Assembly (NCBI RefSeq): GCF_000247815.1
Contig: NC_021673.1
Location: forward strand, 39,138,592 to 39,202,591
DNA from: Ficedula albicollis
Lineage: Eukaryota; Chordata; Aves; Passeriformes; Muscicapidae
Reading direction: 5' to 3'
Length of the DNA stretch: 64,000 nucleotides
Shown here: positions 13,570-26,700 of the stretch, in pieces
Position numbering within the stretch: position 1 is the stretch's first letter
Layout: every line of letters starts with the position of its first letter
Notes under the pieces: generated by a model
What the model saw: only the letters and a program-made list of their open reading frames with translations
What the model was told of the DNA's origin: nothing
Database searches by the model: none
Position numbers and translations under genes: made by a program

Positions 13570-15659
13570 ATCTGAAAGGACGACTTCTGGGCAATCTTGC
13601 CCATTCTTGGATAAAAGCCTGATCTTAAGAAACTGGGCTGAGAATTCTCAACAAATTAAACCCTATTAGGTTTTAGTAGGCTTGAATACCTAATTCCCCT
13701 TAGTCACCATCAACTTCATTTTCTTTTTGAAATTTAATCTTTTTAGTGCATTTTGAGTTAGTATCTGTTAGTGAAAAGAACTTTGAATTAAACAGTGGGA
13801 ATTGGAATATGGTTCCCACAAAAACCTTTAACAGGGTCATCATCCTACATCAGGGGATAAGTGTGCAACTGCACACACTTGCCTTACAGTATCTATAAGA
13901 TTTATTGAGCACTATCAAGAAAATTGGAACGATTAGGCCCATTAAACAGACAGTATTTCCCTCAAGAAGCATTAATTCAATAAAATGTACATAATCAGAA
14001 ATCTAGAGGGACAAAATTATAAACAGGATTAAGTAGAGCTTGCCATGAACTTCGGTTAGAGAGGCAGAGATGATAAGTTCCTTAGAAAAGCAATAAGCAG
14101 CACTTGCACACTAATTCCCTTGTCTGAGAACACACATTTCCTTGCACTGAGCAGCAAGAACTATTCTGCAAATAACAGTAGCCTGCCTGAGCAAGAGCAT
14201 CTCATCCATCAATTTCACACTGGCCATTTTTCATGGTCTGGGTGATGCAGCTTTGCAACTCCTCTTTGAAGGAAATGTCAATCCTGCTTCTGCTGCAAAA
14301 GTCATCCAGTAACAAAACAGAATATCATGCTTTTTAAAAAAAGAAGAAAAAAAGAAGAGTTAAGCCTGTTGCTATCTGCTGATTGCCTTTAGGTTAGTTT
14401 TAGGGCAGCTATCCTTTCAGACAGCTTCAGGTTAGAAAGTCCTACAAGAACTATTAAATGTGGAGAAATGGATACAACCTTTGACTTGGCGAGTCCTTAA
14501 GCCACAGACTGCTGAAAGCAATTGATGGAGTGGGAAAAGCTTCACTTAATGCCTGCCTACTCTCATATTCTTTTCCCAAACCTCAAGAACTGGAAGCCCT
14601 CCAATCCTCAAGAAGTTTGGCCTGATAAAGTGATATATATATACACACCTTTGATGTTTCCTCCACTCTCATATTTCTTAATTCAAGTATTTTATGCTAT
14701 CAAACATGTCAAATAAATAAAATTATGACTTCTCAAGGTAATGCATAAGGAAAGTTAGTGGTAAAACTCTACAATAATGAACTATTTCTGCAGCATATTT
14801 TCAAAGTAAAACCTTTTAAATCTCACTGTTTCTTGTATTTTATCAGCCAAAAACTTAATACCTTTTTCCCTAAATACAACAAAGGGCTTCCTTCACTGCA
14901 TTTAGGTTGCTCAGGTAGAAAAAAAAAACACATATGTGGAAAAAAGCTATCAATACAATAGCTGGGGTTTTTTTGTAGGAGTTAAAAAAAACCAACAAAA
15001 CAAACAGAAAAAAAAAACCAATACAAAAGCACATTAACTTTATACTTTTCCCTAGGGCTCATCACTACAGATTATTTATTGTCCTCGAGAGTACTGATCA
15101 TTTACATGAAACCAGTCCAGGTAAGATAGAAAAGTCACTTTAAAAAAGTACTGTTTCAGAGATGCCTTACTGAAGAAGTAAGAAAATTAAAGAGTCTTCA
15201 AAGAACCCAGTGCTTTTAAAAACAAAATCCTCCCGTCCCCTCCCTAAATATATGGCTACCTTTAGACTAAAAATCTTCAGGTTTTTTTTTGTTTGGTTGT
15301 GTTTGTTTGCTTTGCAAAAAGTATGACTGGAAAATGTTGAAGACTTCTCTTGGACAGTGTGAGTTCCTGCATGTTTCAATTGTTAGTCATATATTCCTAG
15401 CAGAAGCATAGGAGTTCCAGCAGGGGTAATCCCAGTTGTAGCCAAGAGTGTCTGAGATGTTTCGCTTTGTTAACACGCCAGCTCCCTATAAATGGCTAAG
15501 TTTTCTTTATGTAAAGCATAAACTCTGGCTGAAGAGCAACTTCAGAAAGGATTTTTGCTCACTCTATAAGATAAATTTAGGAATAAGTCTTACCATTCAA
15601 GGAATTAAGCAATATTTGTCAGCATGCAGGCAAGAAATATTTCTTTGTAATTCCAACTG
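13570..15659. other. Non-coding stretch, no gene seen
   Basis: This is AT-rich unique sequence with short A-rich and T-rich runs near 14335-14350, 14975-15020 and 15282-15290. No open frame is convincing. Confidence 0.6.
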
Positions 15660-15769
15660 TATTAGAATATTTAATGGGTCATATGACATAAAATTAGCTA
15701 CATGTCTTGAGCACTATTAGAATATTTAATGGATCGTATGACATAAAATTAGCTACATGTCTTGAGCAC
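15660..15769. repeat. Tandem duplication, 55-bp unit x2
   Basis: Copies at 15660-15714 and 15715-15769 both run TATTAGAATATTTAATGG to TCTTGAGCAC. Two substitutions separate them (GGTCA/GATCG). Confidence 0.93.
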
Positions 15770-18057
15770 AACATCCAGAATTAAATCTGAATTTCCAGAC
15801 TAAAAGAAACTGAGCCTGCAGTCAATCAGTCACCCTCAAGGAGAACTACCTATTATATATTTCTATAAACTCTAATACCTGAAGTAGATATGAACTTAGA
15901 GCAAATACATATCTATAAAGAACATGTGTGGCTTCTTCCTGAAATAAGATGTTTAACAATAAGTAGACAGGATTAAAACTGGCTGCATTTTTCTACTTTT
16001 GACTTCTACTTTTTGGCTTTAACAAGAAATCCAAAATAAAACCAGCAAAAAGTAATATTAGCTAAATTATGCAGCTCAGATTATCGGGGCAAACAACAAA
16101 AATCCACCTCTTGCCAGAACCTTTGCAGGTTTGAGAGTTACACATTTCCAATAGAAAACTAGCTCTTGGGACAAGTTACACAGAAGAAATTACATCCTAT
16201 TGGAAGGGAGCTCATCAGTGGATTGGAGGCAGTGAAAAGAAGGAGCCCTGTTCCAAGAGAGTCCATTTAGCAGGCTTTGAGCTCCAACACTTCTGCCCTG
16301 GCTCAGACAACACTGGCTCTTGCAGGTTTGTCACTGGGATGCCATTCCAGGTGAGTTGAGCCAGACTCTCTCACAAACCTGTATCAGGAAGAGGAGGAAC
16401 AGCCTAAGAGGCACCTTGCATCTCTGAGTTTCAGTTGAATCCCTTCTCCAGAGGAGGAGGAGCACCTGCCATCAGTCTAGCAGGAGCAGAACATGTGACC
16501 TTGCAGAAGAGCCATTAAGTTTGAGCAACTGTGTGCTACAAAATCCATTTCACCCAAATCTACAAAAGTATGTACGAAGAAAAGATCTATTATCCTTTAA
16601 CATCCTGTCCCTTACAATATCCTTGCCAATCCCTTCAGTTTATGCCTCCAATCTGCAAGAGTTCAAGATATTAAAAGATGAAAATATTTGGCAGATGGTC
16701 CCAGAAAGATATATCCCAGTACAGGAGGGATGATTACTCTCTTCAGGGAACAGAGCTATAGCTAAACTCAAGATACAAGGTCTTCAGAAGAACATCTTCC
16801 TGAGCAGCAAGCTACAAATTACATTACAGGCAGCTTTGCTGCATTTATTTAATGAACAAGTAAATCTGTGTCAGTGAAACTCCTCATGATCTCAAATATT
16901 TGAAGCTATACAATAAAAATAAAAAAACCTCAAAATTAACTAGTACGTGCTGTGATCTTGGCTATATCCATTACTTTCGTTCATTAGCAAATTAATAAAA
17001 GAAAAGGAATTAAGCTCATCTAAAACAAAGCAGCAAGCTTGTAGATATGTTTGATGCTGCTTCTGAAATTATCTTTTCAGCAGATTTTCAATTATCTTTT
17101 ATTCATTATACAAACCAATAACCAATAATGTCAAACAGAGTGAGCCACCCCTCTTTGCCACTCTCACTGCCAGTAAATCCCCTCAAATTTAATTGAAATC
17201 TTTGTTTTAAACTGAGCATAGCAGGTACAAAACTCACAATTAATCCACTCATCCCTCTCCAAGAAAGAAATAATTAATTATTTTTTTTGAACCTAGGAAT
17301 TACCAAAATATATTTCAAAAAATTTAGGCAAGAAAGCACGCTAATTCCTATAGTTACTTCAACCAATAATTATTACATAATACAAAAAAAAAAAAAAATC
17401 TTTAGCCTAAAATATTATGAAAACACAATTTCAAAGAAAAGCTTCCAGCATTCTACAAATGAAACCAGGAATGCAAATACTGCTGATTTTTCTCCTGATA
17501 ATTTCTCAAGAATGCACTGTCTCTCCTGATAGAAAAAAGCCCCACATTTTTCAGCAAATACTTGATGATATCAACTTTATTCCTTCCCATCCCCCCAGTG
17601 ATGTCTTGTGAAACACCTGTGGAAACAAACCTCTGCATCAGATTATTCCAGTCTTGTTTGACATTTCTCTAGAATTCAACAGGGAGAAATAGCATACCTT
17701 GCATTTACCTATAGTCTGCAAACTAAATTGATAAACAGTTGTGCACCAGACTGAAAACTTCATGTTTTGATAAATTGTAAGGGTGCCAATCTCTGGGTAA
17801 CATGATTCCTTACAAAGTTTAAGTATTTCTAGTTCCAAATAGTTAGCCTTAAACCTAGATTACTGAAAAATTACTGAAAAAACCTCAAAATATGGCAAAC
17901 TAGGCCCAAAGTCTTTCATCAGCATTTAGAACACGAAAAATAAGTGATAAAAAAATTGCAAGTAGTACATTTATAGTTACATGTCACAAGTGCACTTCCT
18001 TTCCTCAGCTGTTTGCATTCCAAAATATGACTAATGACACAGCACACACTCAGTGAG
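15770..18057. other. Non-coding stretch, no gene seen
   Basis: This is AT-rich unique sequence. It has a 15-nt A run at 17384-17398 and a small direct repeat of TTACTGAAAAA near 17861-17885. No gene or transposon is recognised. Confidence 0.6.
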
Positions 18058-18763
18058 ACTGTGAGTGATACTAAACTGGGAGGTGCTGTGGAGTCCCTGG
18101 AGGGACAACATGCCCTGCAGAGGGATACAGAGAGATTTGGACAATCATTAACAGTATGAAGTTTGAGGAGTGCAGGTGCTGGATTCTGCACGCGGGACAG
18201 TAGCACAGGGCACAGGTATAAACTGGGAGGTGGGTGGCTGGAGAGCTGCCCTGCAGGAAAGGATCTGGTGGTGCTGGCCAGCAGTGAGCCCTGTCAGCCC
18301 AGCAGGCAAACCCCATCCTGGGGTGCCACAGCATCCCCAGCCAGTCAGAGGTGACCAACCCACTGTGTTCAGCATTGGTGTGGCCTCACCATGGACAGTG
18401 CATGCAGATCTGGGACCCACCATTAAAGAAGGATGTAAAGGTCCTTGAATGCATCCAGAGAAGGGCAGCAAAACTGGTGACAGTGACAGGACTGGAAGGG
18501 ATGTCCTGTGAGGATCCAGAGAAGGGCAGCAAAACTGGTGACAGGACTGGAAGGGATGTCCTGTGAGGAGCAGCTGAGGACTTTGGGATTGTCCAATTGT
18601 TGAAGAGTTGGAGGCTGAGTGGCAACCTCATTGCTCTCTGCAGCTTTCCAAAGAGGGGAAGTGGGGAGAGAGTAGCTGATAGGACAGATGGGAACAGTCC
18701 AAATCTGCACCAGGAGAAGTTCAGACTGGACTTGAAGAAGGAGTAGTTTACTGAGAGGGTGGT
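18058..18763 (+). mobile_element. CR1 LINE fragment, 5' segment (RT C-terminal region)
   Basis: The sequence follows the known CR1 pattern. It has GATACTAAACTGGGAGG, then AGTGCAGGTGCTGGATTCTG, then AAGGATCTGGTGGTGCTGG, then ATCCAGAGAAGGGCAGCAAA, then TGAGGAGCAGCTGAGGA, then TTTACTGAGAGGGTGGT. In complete CR1 elements this part encodes the end of the reverse transcriptase and leads into the 3' untranslated tail. Frames are broken, so it is a dead, 5'-truncated copy. It is interrupted at 18763 by a separate insertion and resumes at 18938. Family assignment is from memory of CR1 sequences and the subfamily is not determined. Confidence 0.88.
18453..18568 (+). repeat. Tandem duplication inside the CR1, 61/55-bp units
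   Basis: Copy 1 (18453-18513) and copy 2 (18514-18568) both start ATCCAGAGAAGGGCAGCAAA and end GTCCTGTGAGG. Copy 1 has an extra ACAGTG hexamer, which is itself a small direct repeat. A typical CR1 has this segment once, so the duplication happened within this copy or its immediate source. Confidence 0.93.
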
Positions 18764-18937
18764 TGTAGTGGTTTTGGTTTGCCAATTTGAGATTTCCTGG
18801 CCACCACATAAATTTAATGTAGTGAGTCAAGTGCTGGCCAAATTACCAATGCACCTACTAGAATTATTTACTCATTTTCATGCTGGGAGATAGGATTAGG
18901 AGGAAGGCAAAGCAGGCTCCAACAGTGGTCAAACACA
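18764..18937. mobile_element. Probable solo LTR (174 bp) inserted in the CR1
   Basis: The insert begins TGTAGTGG and ends CACA, so it has the 5'-TG...CA-3' ends of a retroviral LTR. It is flanked by a direct GTGGT at 18759-18763 and 18938-18942. The CR1 sequence continues across it: GAGGGTGGT on the left joins GTGGTCAAGC on the right, as in the family. A 5-bp target duplication fits some endogenous retrovirus classes. An alternative right edge at 18924 is also followed by GTGGT, because ACAGTGGTCAA is repeated there. There is no internal retroviral coding sequence, so recombination to a solo LTR is inferred. The LTR family is not recognised. Confidence 0.6.
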
Positions 18938-19113
18938 GTGGTCAAGCAACAGGCTTTCTAGAGAGGGAGTTGATGCCCCAAGCCTGTCAGTGTTTAAGAG
19001 GCATTGGGAAAATGATTTTAATACTGTGCTTTAAATTCTAGCCAGCCTTGAAATGGTCAGGCAGTTGGACTAGGTGAGCATTGCAGGTCTCAACCAACTG
19101 GATCTATTCTATT
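18938..19113 (+). mobile_element. CR1 LINE fragment, 3' end
   Basis: This continues the CR1 after the insertion. It has the tail pattern GAGTTGATGCCCCAAGCC, TGTCAGTGTTTAAGAGGCAT, GGTCAGGCAGTTGGACTAGG and a terminal ATTCTATT. CR1 elements characteristically end in a short 8-bp-type repeat rather than poly-A, and this end fits that. The orientation matches the upstream fragment, so both halves were one insertion. Confidence 0.88.
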
Positions 19114-20100
19114 AGATCAATTAAAACATCATTTAATAATTAAAATAACCCACCAGCCAGTAACTTGCACAGCAGAAAATACCCAAGTTTTTCCCATGCA
19201 GACCTAACTTTCACCCCAAGGTCTGTGCACTATACAACATGATAAATTTGCATGAACACATACTGTATAAGATGAAAGGGATCATGGTCCTATTGGAATG
19301 GAGGAAGTAAGGTGGAGCTTTTTTTTAAAAAAAAGCTATGATATCTTTGTCATTCAGGATTAAATCATTCTGTCTAATCAGTGATTTAGAAAGGAATATG
19401 TAACTAAAGGAGAGATCCTCTTATTTACAAGGCTCACTCAGCTACCCAGGAAGGCACTGTATCTAATCATAGTCAGCCCTTTGACATATTCAGGATGAGA
19501 AAGAGATCATGGAACACAGTGAAATGTTAGTCATTCACACACACTTCTCTTTTTCTGAACTCATCTAATATTTTTTTTTCCTTTTTTCCTGCATGCATTG
19601 ACCCTGCACACATTTATCAGTTTTTCTGGCTGCCTTGCTACTCTGTTTTTTGCTATTTAAGTGCCTTTTTTTAAAAATCATGCTATGCAGTAAAATCTGA
19701 CAGCAAAACAGCAGCCAAGAAAGTCGGAGGGACCAGTGCTATAGTCAGTGGTGACAGAGGCAAAAAGAAACTGTTCCTTGCTACTTCCCAACAACTGGAG
19801 GGATGCAAGAGATGCACCTGAAGGCTTCACCAAGTAACTGAAGTGGCAGAGAGGAGCTGCTGAGTAACTCTCAGTGGGAGAGGGTGTTCCTACCCCCTGG
19901 CAGTGGCACAAGACCAACAGATAGGAAGCTCAGCAGTGGTGGTGCTTGATGCAGAAAACATGCAGCAGGGTTCATCTAAAGGGTACTCACCACCACAAAG
20001 CAGAGGCAGCTCAGAGAGACTGATCTCTAAAACAGCAAAGCCAAAGGTTTGCAAATAAGATTTTTGAGCATCTTTCAATTGCTGAAATCAAAACTCTGAG
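19114..20100. other. Non-coding stretch, no gene seen
   Basis: This is unique-looking sequence with short T-rich and A-rich runs (19320-19334, 19570-19587). No open frame is convincing. Confidence 0.6.
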
Positions 20101-20193
20101 ATTAGATACCTTAACAAAAAGCAATGCGTGAAAATGAACAAGTTTAATTAGATATCTTAGACAAAAAGCAATGCGTGAAAATGAACAAGTTTT
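20101..20193. repeat. Tandem duplication, 46-bp unit x2
   Basis: Copy 1 (20101-20146) begins ATTAGATACC and copy 2 (20147-20193) begins ATTAGATATC. Both share AAAAAGCAATGCGTGAAAAT and GAACAAGTTT. Only a few differences separate them. Confidence 0.92.
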
Positions 20194-23100
20194 ACGTGGC
20201 GTGCTAGAACAAAACATGCTCAACAAAACAGGATTGCTTTCACTTCTATTTAAGGTCTTTTTTGTTCACATCAGGAGTTTCTGGCCTTTCACCGACAGAA
20301 CACTAGAGTATTAAAAACTGAACCTTCTTTTACTGAGTGGAATAAAATGGATCATTTTGGAAGAATGAAGATAACAAAAACCTCATATGTACTCCAATAT
20401 CACTATGCTAAAAATCAAGGACTTGGCAAATTGGCAATAGAGGCCAAAGTATTTCTCTGGAATAGCACGCAGAAGGAAAGGGTTGGACAATATTAATCTA
20501 TTGTTTTTTTTATTCACAGGCAGCTGGGTGCACTGAGCCAGATCCTCTGTCCACATAAGTTTCAGTAGTGTTGTGGCCAACTACAGTTCTGTGCCATAAA
20601 AGTTTCAAGTCTCTGATGAATGACAGTAAATTAATTATAAGCAGTCCACTATTTTTCATGACCTAATATCCATATTTGCAATAAAGCACAAAAGAATAGT
20701 CATGCAAAGGAGGACTCCTGAATGCTTCAGTGTCTCAAAGGTAGATCAAATAGAGATATACTATAGCCCACGTGGTCAAGGAAATATATTCTTAGTTTAT
20801 GCACTCTTTCTGTTGAGGTTTCCCATTCTGCTGTTCCAAAAGTAAGCAGATCTCTTTAAGAGCACACCTCCAGCCTTTCACAACTTGCTCTCACACCCTG
20901 TTACTGCACAGGGGCTGGCTTGTTAAAGAACCTACCCAACACCAAACAGAGACAACGCTGGTTTGATTCCCAAGGCTGATTCAGTAGTCAAACACCAAAC
21001 CTGGCCAGCCTTTAAGATTTCCTTTCCTTATAACACTGTTTGCTACTGGCATGATCCAAACACTATGAGCATTCCCATTCCTTCTGATCCACACCAGCCT
21101 TCACATCATCCTCTCCACCGTGGCCTTCCAGACACAATGGGAGTATCACATCAAGAGCTACACCTGGATCTTGGGTAAAGATCAGGCTGTCATCCTCATC
21201 CTAGCTTTGGAACAAAAGTGTTTTCCTGGCTCAGAAAACAACACCCTTGCATTTCTAGGTTAGGGAATTCATAGAAATAAGTCTCAGGTTGAAAACTGGA
21301 CCAACCCCTAGATTCCTCCACGGCCATTTTAAATTCAGTTGTGTAAAAGAACTCCATAAGCTTGCAAGGATCCCTGAAGCAATCATCAATATTATGTACC
21401 CATACAAAGTATATCTACCATTAAGTATTCATAGGTTCAAAGGATATTTATTGACAAAGTTAATTTGTCTTAGTTTATGCCTTCACTGACTAAGATTCCT
21501 GGGCAAAGAACTTAGAAAATATTTAGTTGCAAAATTCCCTGCTTGAAATATACAGTCCTGTAACCTTCAGGAACCCATTAAAAATATAAGACTCTGGAAT
21601 TCCCAAGTGTCAGGAAAACACTGCCAAACACCATTAAGCCAGAAAAGATTCTTCGGAGTTAAAAAACATAGGCTGAATTTCTTGAAATGATCTTGTTGAT
21701 TTAATGAGATAGGTCACCTTTTACAGCCAGAAAAAAAAAAAAACAGGTAATACATTATCTACCTCTTATGCAACACCTTCCTCAAGCACTTTCAAGAGGA
21801 GTTCACCTGCAGCCTTTTAGTCCAAAGCTCATGATAAACTGGTTTTGCACAAATCAAGATTTTTGATGCAAATCCAACTAAGCAAATGGTTTTGTCCTGT
21901 AAGGCAGGTAATCCTAGTTACAGCACTTTATACTGTTAAATACCAGTTGAGATAATGTCTACTAAAACCAAATGCAGGTTTCAGGGGAAGGCAAGGGATA
22001 CATTTTAGCTCTAAGATAACTACTTTTATTTTTTTTCCTTGCAATAGATGGAACATACTTGATTTTAAGATCTCATTTTTACACTTACAGCACAAAATCC
22101 TAGCAGAGCATTTCAGATGGATGTGACAGATTTAGAACCTGCAATCACACTATATACAGCTCTCCTTATTGGCATCAAAGCAAACACTTTTTCTTCCCCA
22201 CACCTTGGAATCCCCATTTGTAAAAGAATTATGACATTTGCCTCCATTATAATTTACTGAGAGCTGTTGACAGAAAAGCAGTATGTAAGAATACAGCAAC
22301 ATTTTTAGGAAGAAGTTTAAGCAGGTTCTTTTTTAAGTGCAAACTATGTGCATCAGATTTGTTTTAAATACGAATTTTAAAATAACTACTCTTCTTTTCT
22401 TGGATTTCAATCTTGTCAAACCACAGTAAAATGAGACTTGGTCACCACTCAGCAGTGATATTTCAGCATGTACAAGAAACAAAACGTGAAAGGAGATTTG
22501 GCTTTCTTTCTAAAAAATAACTTGCCAAAGTTCCCTTGTTAAATTTAACACCACTCACATTAAAAGCTCATTTTCTCTTTTTCCTTCCAGACCCCAGTAG
22601 CTATGATCTCTCTAATATTCAATGATGAGGATGGCTATCTCCAGAGACAGATTTATTTCTTACTGAACCCAACATCATTTTCAGACTTGAATAACTGTGG
22701 CTTCAACACAGGGCTGTATAATACCAAAGAAGGAGCTTATTTCTGAAAACCTGTGTTGAAGAAGGTGCCTTCACTGCAGTAAAGCTTACACTAGGTAATA
22801 AGTAGCTTCATAACCAAATCTCTAAAGCAATGATCTCATACTGAAAAGCTCTGCTTCATATTACCAGGTCTGGGGTTTATCCATGCATCCATCCATCTTC
22901 ATGAATTGTACTGAAAAAACCCCAAAGAAACAAACAAACAGAAAAAAGAAAAATAAAGAAAACCAACCCTGCAGAATACAGCTTTTTAAAGGCTGCTGTA
23001 GGTGCTAGGTTTTTCTGACAATACTGACAACATTTACATAGAGTTGTGTGTTATGTTTCTGCTGTCCATGGCACAAAACACCTGGAGATTCCAGCAGCAC

Positions 23101-23823
23101 ATCTGGCAGGCTCTCACAAGATCCTGTCTTCAGTATCAAAGCAGCAACACACCACACACCCACATGCACAAATGACCATATAATAAATGCCATGAACTAA
23201 TAGACCTTAATAGAAACCCTTTCATTTATACAGAAATAAATCTGAAAGGCAAATAAGACCACGGGTTGCTGCATCACCCCATCCTCCTTAGATCCTGAAG
23301 GAAAGCAACCATTATCCTGACTCAGCAAATGGCATGACTCTTGAGAAGAGCAGAATAGGGTACAGCTGAGAGTCACTGCTCTCAGATCCCTGACCTAGAG
23401 ATGAAAATCCTCTCCAAGGAACACTACCATTTAAAACAAGCTGACAGCAGCCACAGAAAAACCAAAGCAAAGAATTTGAATTTGAAAATTTTTCAAATAG
23501 CCTGTGAACAGGACTTAAATAAGTTGCAGGCAGCCAGCCCTGAGCTTCAGACATACACATGCAGTGTTCTGTATCGCTGCTCTGAAGTAAGGATGCTGAG
23601 CCAAAGTAAATGCCTCCAATGATAAAGCTGAAACTTTGTAGTTTAATCTCCAGGTCTACACTCTCTGGGAGAATTCAAGCTGCACACTAACAAAATCATG
23701 TGCAAAATAGTTTAGAAATATCTTACTGTTTGATCCATAATGAAGTCTACCACTAGTGTGAACTCTAATAAATCAGGCTGCACACAAGTTCCAGCTGGCC
23801 CTCAGAGACAGCCATATCTGCTT
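20194..23823. other. Non-coding stretch, no gene seen
   Basis: This is AT-rich unique sequence with a 13-nt A run near 21729-21741 and A-rich sequence near 22920-22965. No recognisable gene or mobile element is present. Confidence 0.6.
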
Positions 23824-23977
23824 GCTACGCCAGCACAAAAGACTCCAAACACACTTAAAAGAGACTACAGAATTTGTTCCAGAAAGTTTAGGAATCTGTA
23901 GCTACGCCAGCACAAAAGACTCCAGACACACTTAAAAGAGACTGCAGAATTTGTTCCAGAAAGTTTAGGAATCTGTA
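23824..23977. repeat. Tandem duplication, 77-bp unit x2
   Basis: Copies at 23824-23900 and 23901-23977 run GCTACGCCAGCACAAAAG to AGGAATCTGTA. Two substitutions are seen (CCAAAC/CCAGAC and CTACAG/CTGCAG). Confidence 0.94.
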
Positions 23978-24704
23978 TCAAGACTGTGACATTTCCAAGA
24001 TCATTGTTTCCCAGTTACCACCAAGAGACCAGCAATGAGCTCTCAAAAGATAAACTGAGTGCTCTGGGTAAACTCACTCAAATTGTTTCACAATTAAAAT
24101 ATGAACCTTGTTAAGCAAATTAACATAAAGAACTTTTGAAGTGTTTACCAGATATTTGCATTAATAAACAGAAAATCTCTTATGGTCTATTAAGGGAAAA
24201 AAATGGTATGATATGAATAATTTCCTTTGTTTAAAATGAAAGAGGAGAAAACATCCAAGAATTGTTTAATTTTAAAATAGGTACAAAGGGAAATTTTATC
24301 ACTTTAGCAAGCCAGAGACTGATGATCTGTATGCACATGAATTTACCTATTAATAAATACTCAACAAAAAAGTAAATTCAGGGGGAGAAGAATCAAAAGA
24401 ACCAGCAGAACGGACAGATATAGTCACCAAATACCCTCAGCCTTTTGAAGTACTTTCAAAGAAAAATGAAAGGGAGACCTATGAAAAACAGACTGGCATT
24501 AAGATTTCCCACATAAAACTTCATCTTCACACTTTGAAGACTTTCCTCCCAGGTAGGTCTGTTTGTTGCCTTTTTTCTTTAAGGTTAAAATGGCTGAGTA
24601 CTCTCAAAACGGAGGAAAATATTACATTGGCCTGATCAGAAACTTTCTTGAGACAAAATATTAATAACTGACACTTGCTGACATAGGGTGCTGCCCAGGG
24701 CAGG

Positions 24705-24748
24705 CAGTGTATGACAATTGCATGAACAGTGTATGACAACTGCATGAA
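24705..24748. repeat. Short tandem repeat, 22-bp unit x2
   Basis: CAGTGTATGACAATTGCATG and CAGTGTATGACAACTGCATG are adjacent with a period of 22 (24705 and 24727). They differ by one substitution. Confidence 0.9.
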
Positions 24749-26469
24749 GAGTGCAGCAGCACCCAGGGACTGCCAAATCCCCAAGCCCTGTGTGAGTTGT
24801 TTCTCCTTTTCCTGCTCTCATGAGTCAACCTTTTGCAAAATAAGAACAGGAGTTAACCCTACATTTCTTCTCCTGTGACTGAATATGATGGATCTTACCA
24901 GAGGGCTGCCTCCTTTCTTCACCTAGCTAGCACTTTACTCTGCAAGGATTCTCATTAAAACCTCAGGAGGCTTTTCAGCAATTAACACAGTGGGAATGGT
25001 AGTAATCAGCCTGCAATGGGGTCGTGCAACAGCCTATTTGCCCACAGGAACACAATGCAATTGCAATCATTAGCAGAAAGCTTTGGAAAAGCTTGAAAGC
25101 TTTCCAAGTCACTCATAATGCTGTGATTGTGTGCAGCTCCTGGCTAGGAATCCCTACAAAGCTGCAGAGCACCTGAGCTGGCCTGTTAAAGCATCATGAG
25201 GAGCAAACATGAAACACGTTAACCTCCAGTGCACTAGCTGCAAACAATTACCAAGAGGCTCTCATTGCCTTTAAGAGACCTCATGCAAGCCCAAGTTTCC
25301 CCTGTATCTGTTTTCATCTATATCAGCATTAAAGAAGTAGCCTCTGGCACGTATTTTATGCTCAGCCTTTGTTTGCAAACATCAGATTTTGAACAAGACC
25401 TCATCACGTGTTGGGATTTATTTTTCTTTTTTCCTTAGCACATTCTTAAACCAAGCCCTGAGGAAACATTTGGAAGGGGAGGGGGTGGGGTATACAGATG
25501 TACCTATACTGAAAATATTTAATCAGAAGATTTTCAGTAGTGGAATAACAAGAAAATAGCTGCCTTGTACCTACCATTTCAAAGTTTTGGAAAATGGGAA
25601 AGGTATTTTTCAACTGATTTGAAAGGGAATATAAATCATAATTGTTGCAAAGGGAGGAGAAAAAGATAATATTTCCCAAAGTCAGGCTTATTGATTAGAC
25701 TTCTAAGTACACTATAGAGCTAAAAGCTGTATCCAACAGCTTCCACACACTTGCTGACTCTGCAGGTCATTTCAGACAGCACTGCTTATACCTTTACCAT
25801 AGAAGGGCCCATTTTCAAGGTCACCGCAACTACTTTTGCTGAACTTTAATACTACATCTGCACGTGCTAAATCCTGGATATTACACTATTGACTTAAAGA
25901 AAAATTACTTTTTCAGCTTGACTACATCAGGTTCACTGAAATTTATGTGCTCTGCTTCAGTGCCCTTATTGGAGCTACTCAGCAAGGGTGAATGTTCTGG
26001 ATGAGCTTAGAAAGCACCTACTTGTACAATCAGGCACAACTTCTGCCATGTGTATTCCAGCTGCTTTTCTGTGCCAGGTAAGGAGTTATCAGAGCAAAGC
26101 TGCTCCACAAGGTCACTCCCAAGCTTGACTCCCCACTGTCCCCAAAGACACAGAGAGGGACAGGTTTTTGCCAGGCAGTGCTACACTAAAAACACAAACA
26201 AGGTTGTTACTATTACCTGAGGAACTCAAGTGGCTGGCTCCACAATATTCTGCCTTTGAGGAGAACTGGAGCAAACCCACAGGGAGCTATAGCTACTCCC
26301 TGCACTTACCCAGGTCTGCAGCAATCACAGGAATAAAGAACAGTCTAACCAAAGTCTTTCCACAGTACAAACCTCCCTGCCACTAAATGGGATTTAAATC
26401 CAAGCACCTGAGGATGTCTGTAGGCTGTGATTGCCCTGAGTGGCCTCAGCTGGGGCCACCACCTGCACC

Positions 26470-26494
26470 TGCCCTGCCCTGCCCTGCCCTGCCC
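26470..26494. repeat. Pentanucleotide microsatellite (TGCCC)5
   Basis: Five perfect copies of TGCCC lie in a locally GC-rich context. Confidence 0.93.
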
Positions 26495-26700
26495 ACTACC
26501 CAGGGCTCCATTCAGACTCAAGCACAGCAGCCAGGTCTGGTTTGGGTGATGTTATAGCTATGTCTGTCCCCTGCCTGGAACACAATCTCCCCACCCAGAG
26601 CTGTTCATAACCCCAGTCACGGCAACCAGTTCCACCCTGCATGAGTGAAACCCCCTGACTAATTTGGGGCGGGGGGAGGCTGATATTCAAACAATTAAAA

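Noticed and set aside
18071..18830. Several 60-135 codon frames on both strands
   Set aside because: They lie within the decayed CR1 and are frame shadows of it. None is an intact reverse-transcriptase frame.
26100..26700. Locally GC-richer sequence considered as a CpG island or promoter
   Set aside because: CpG dinucleotides are few, and the richness comes from CCTG and TGCCC repeats.
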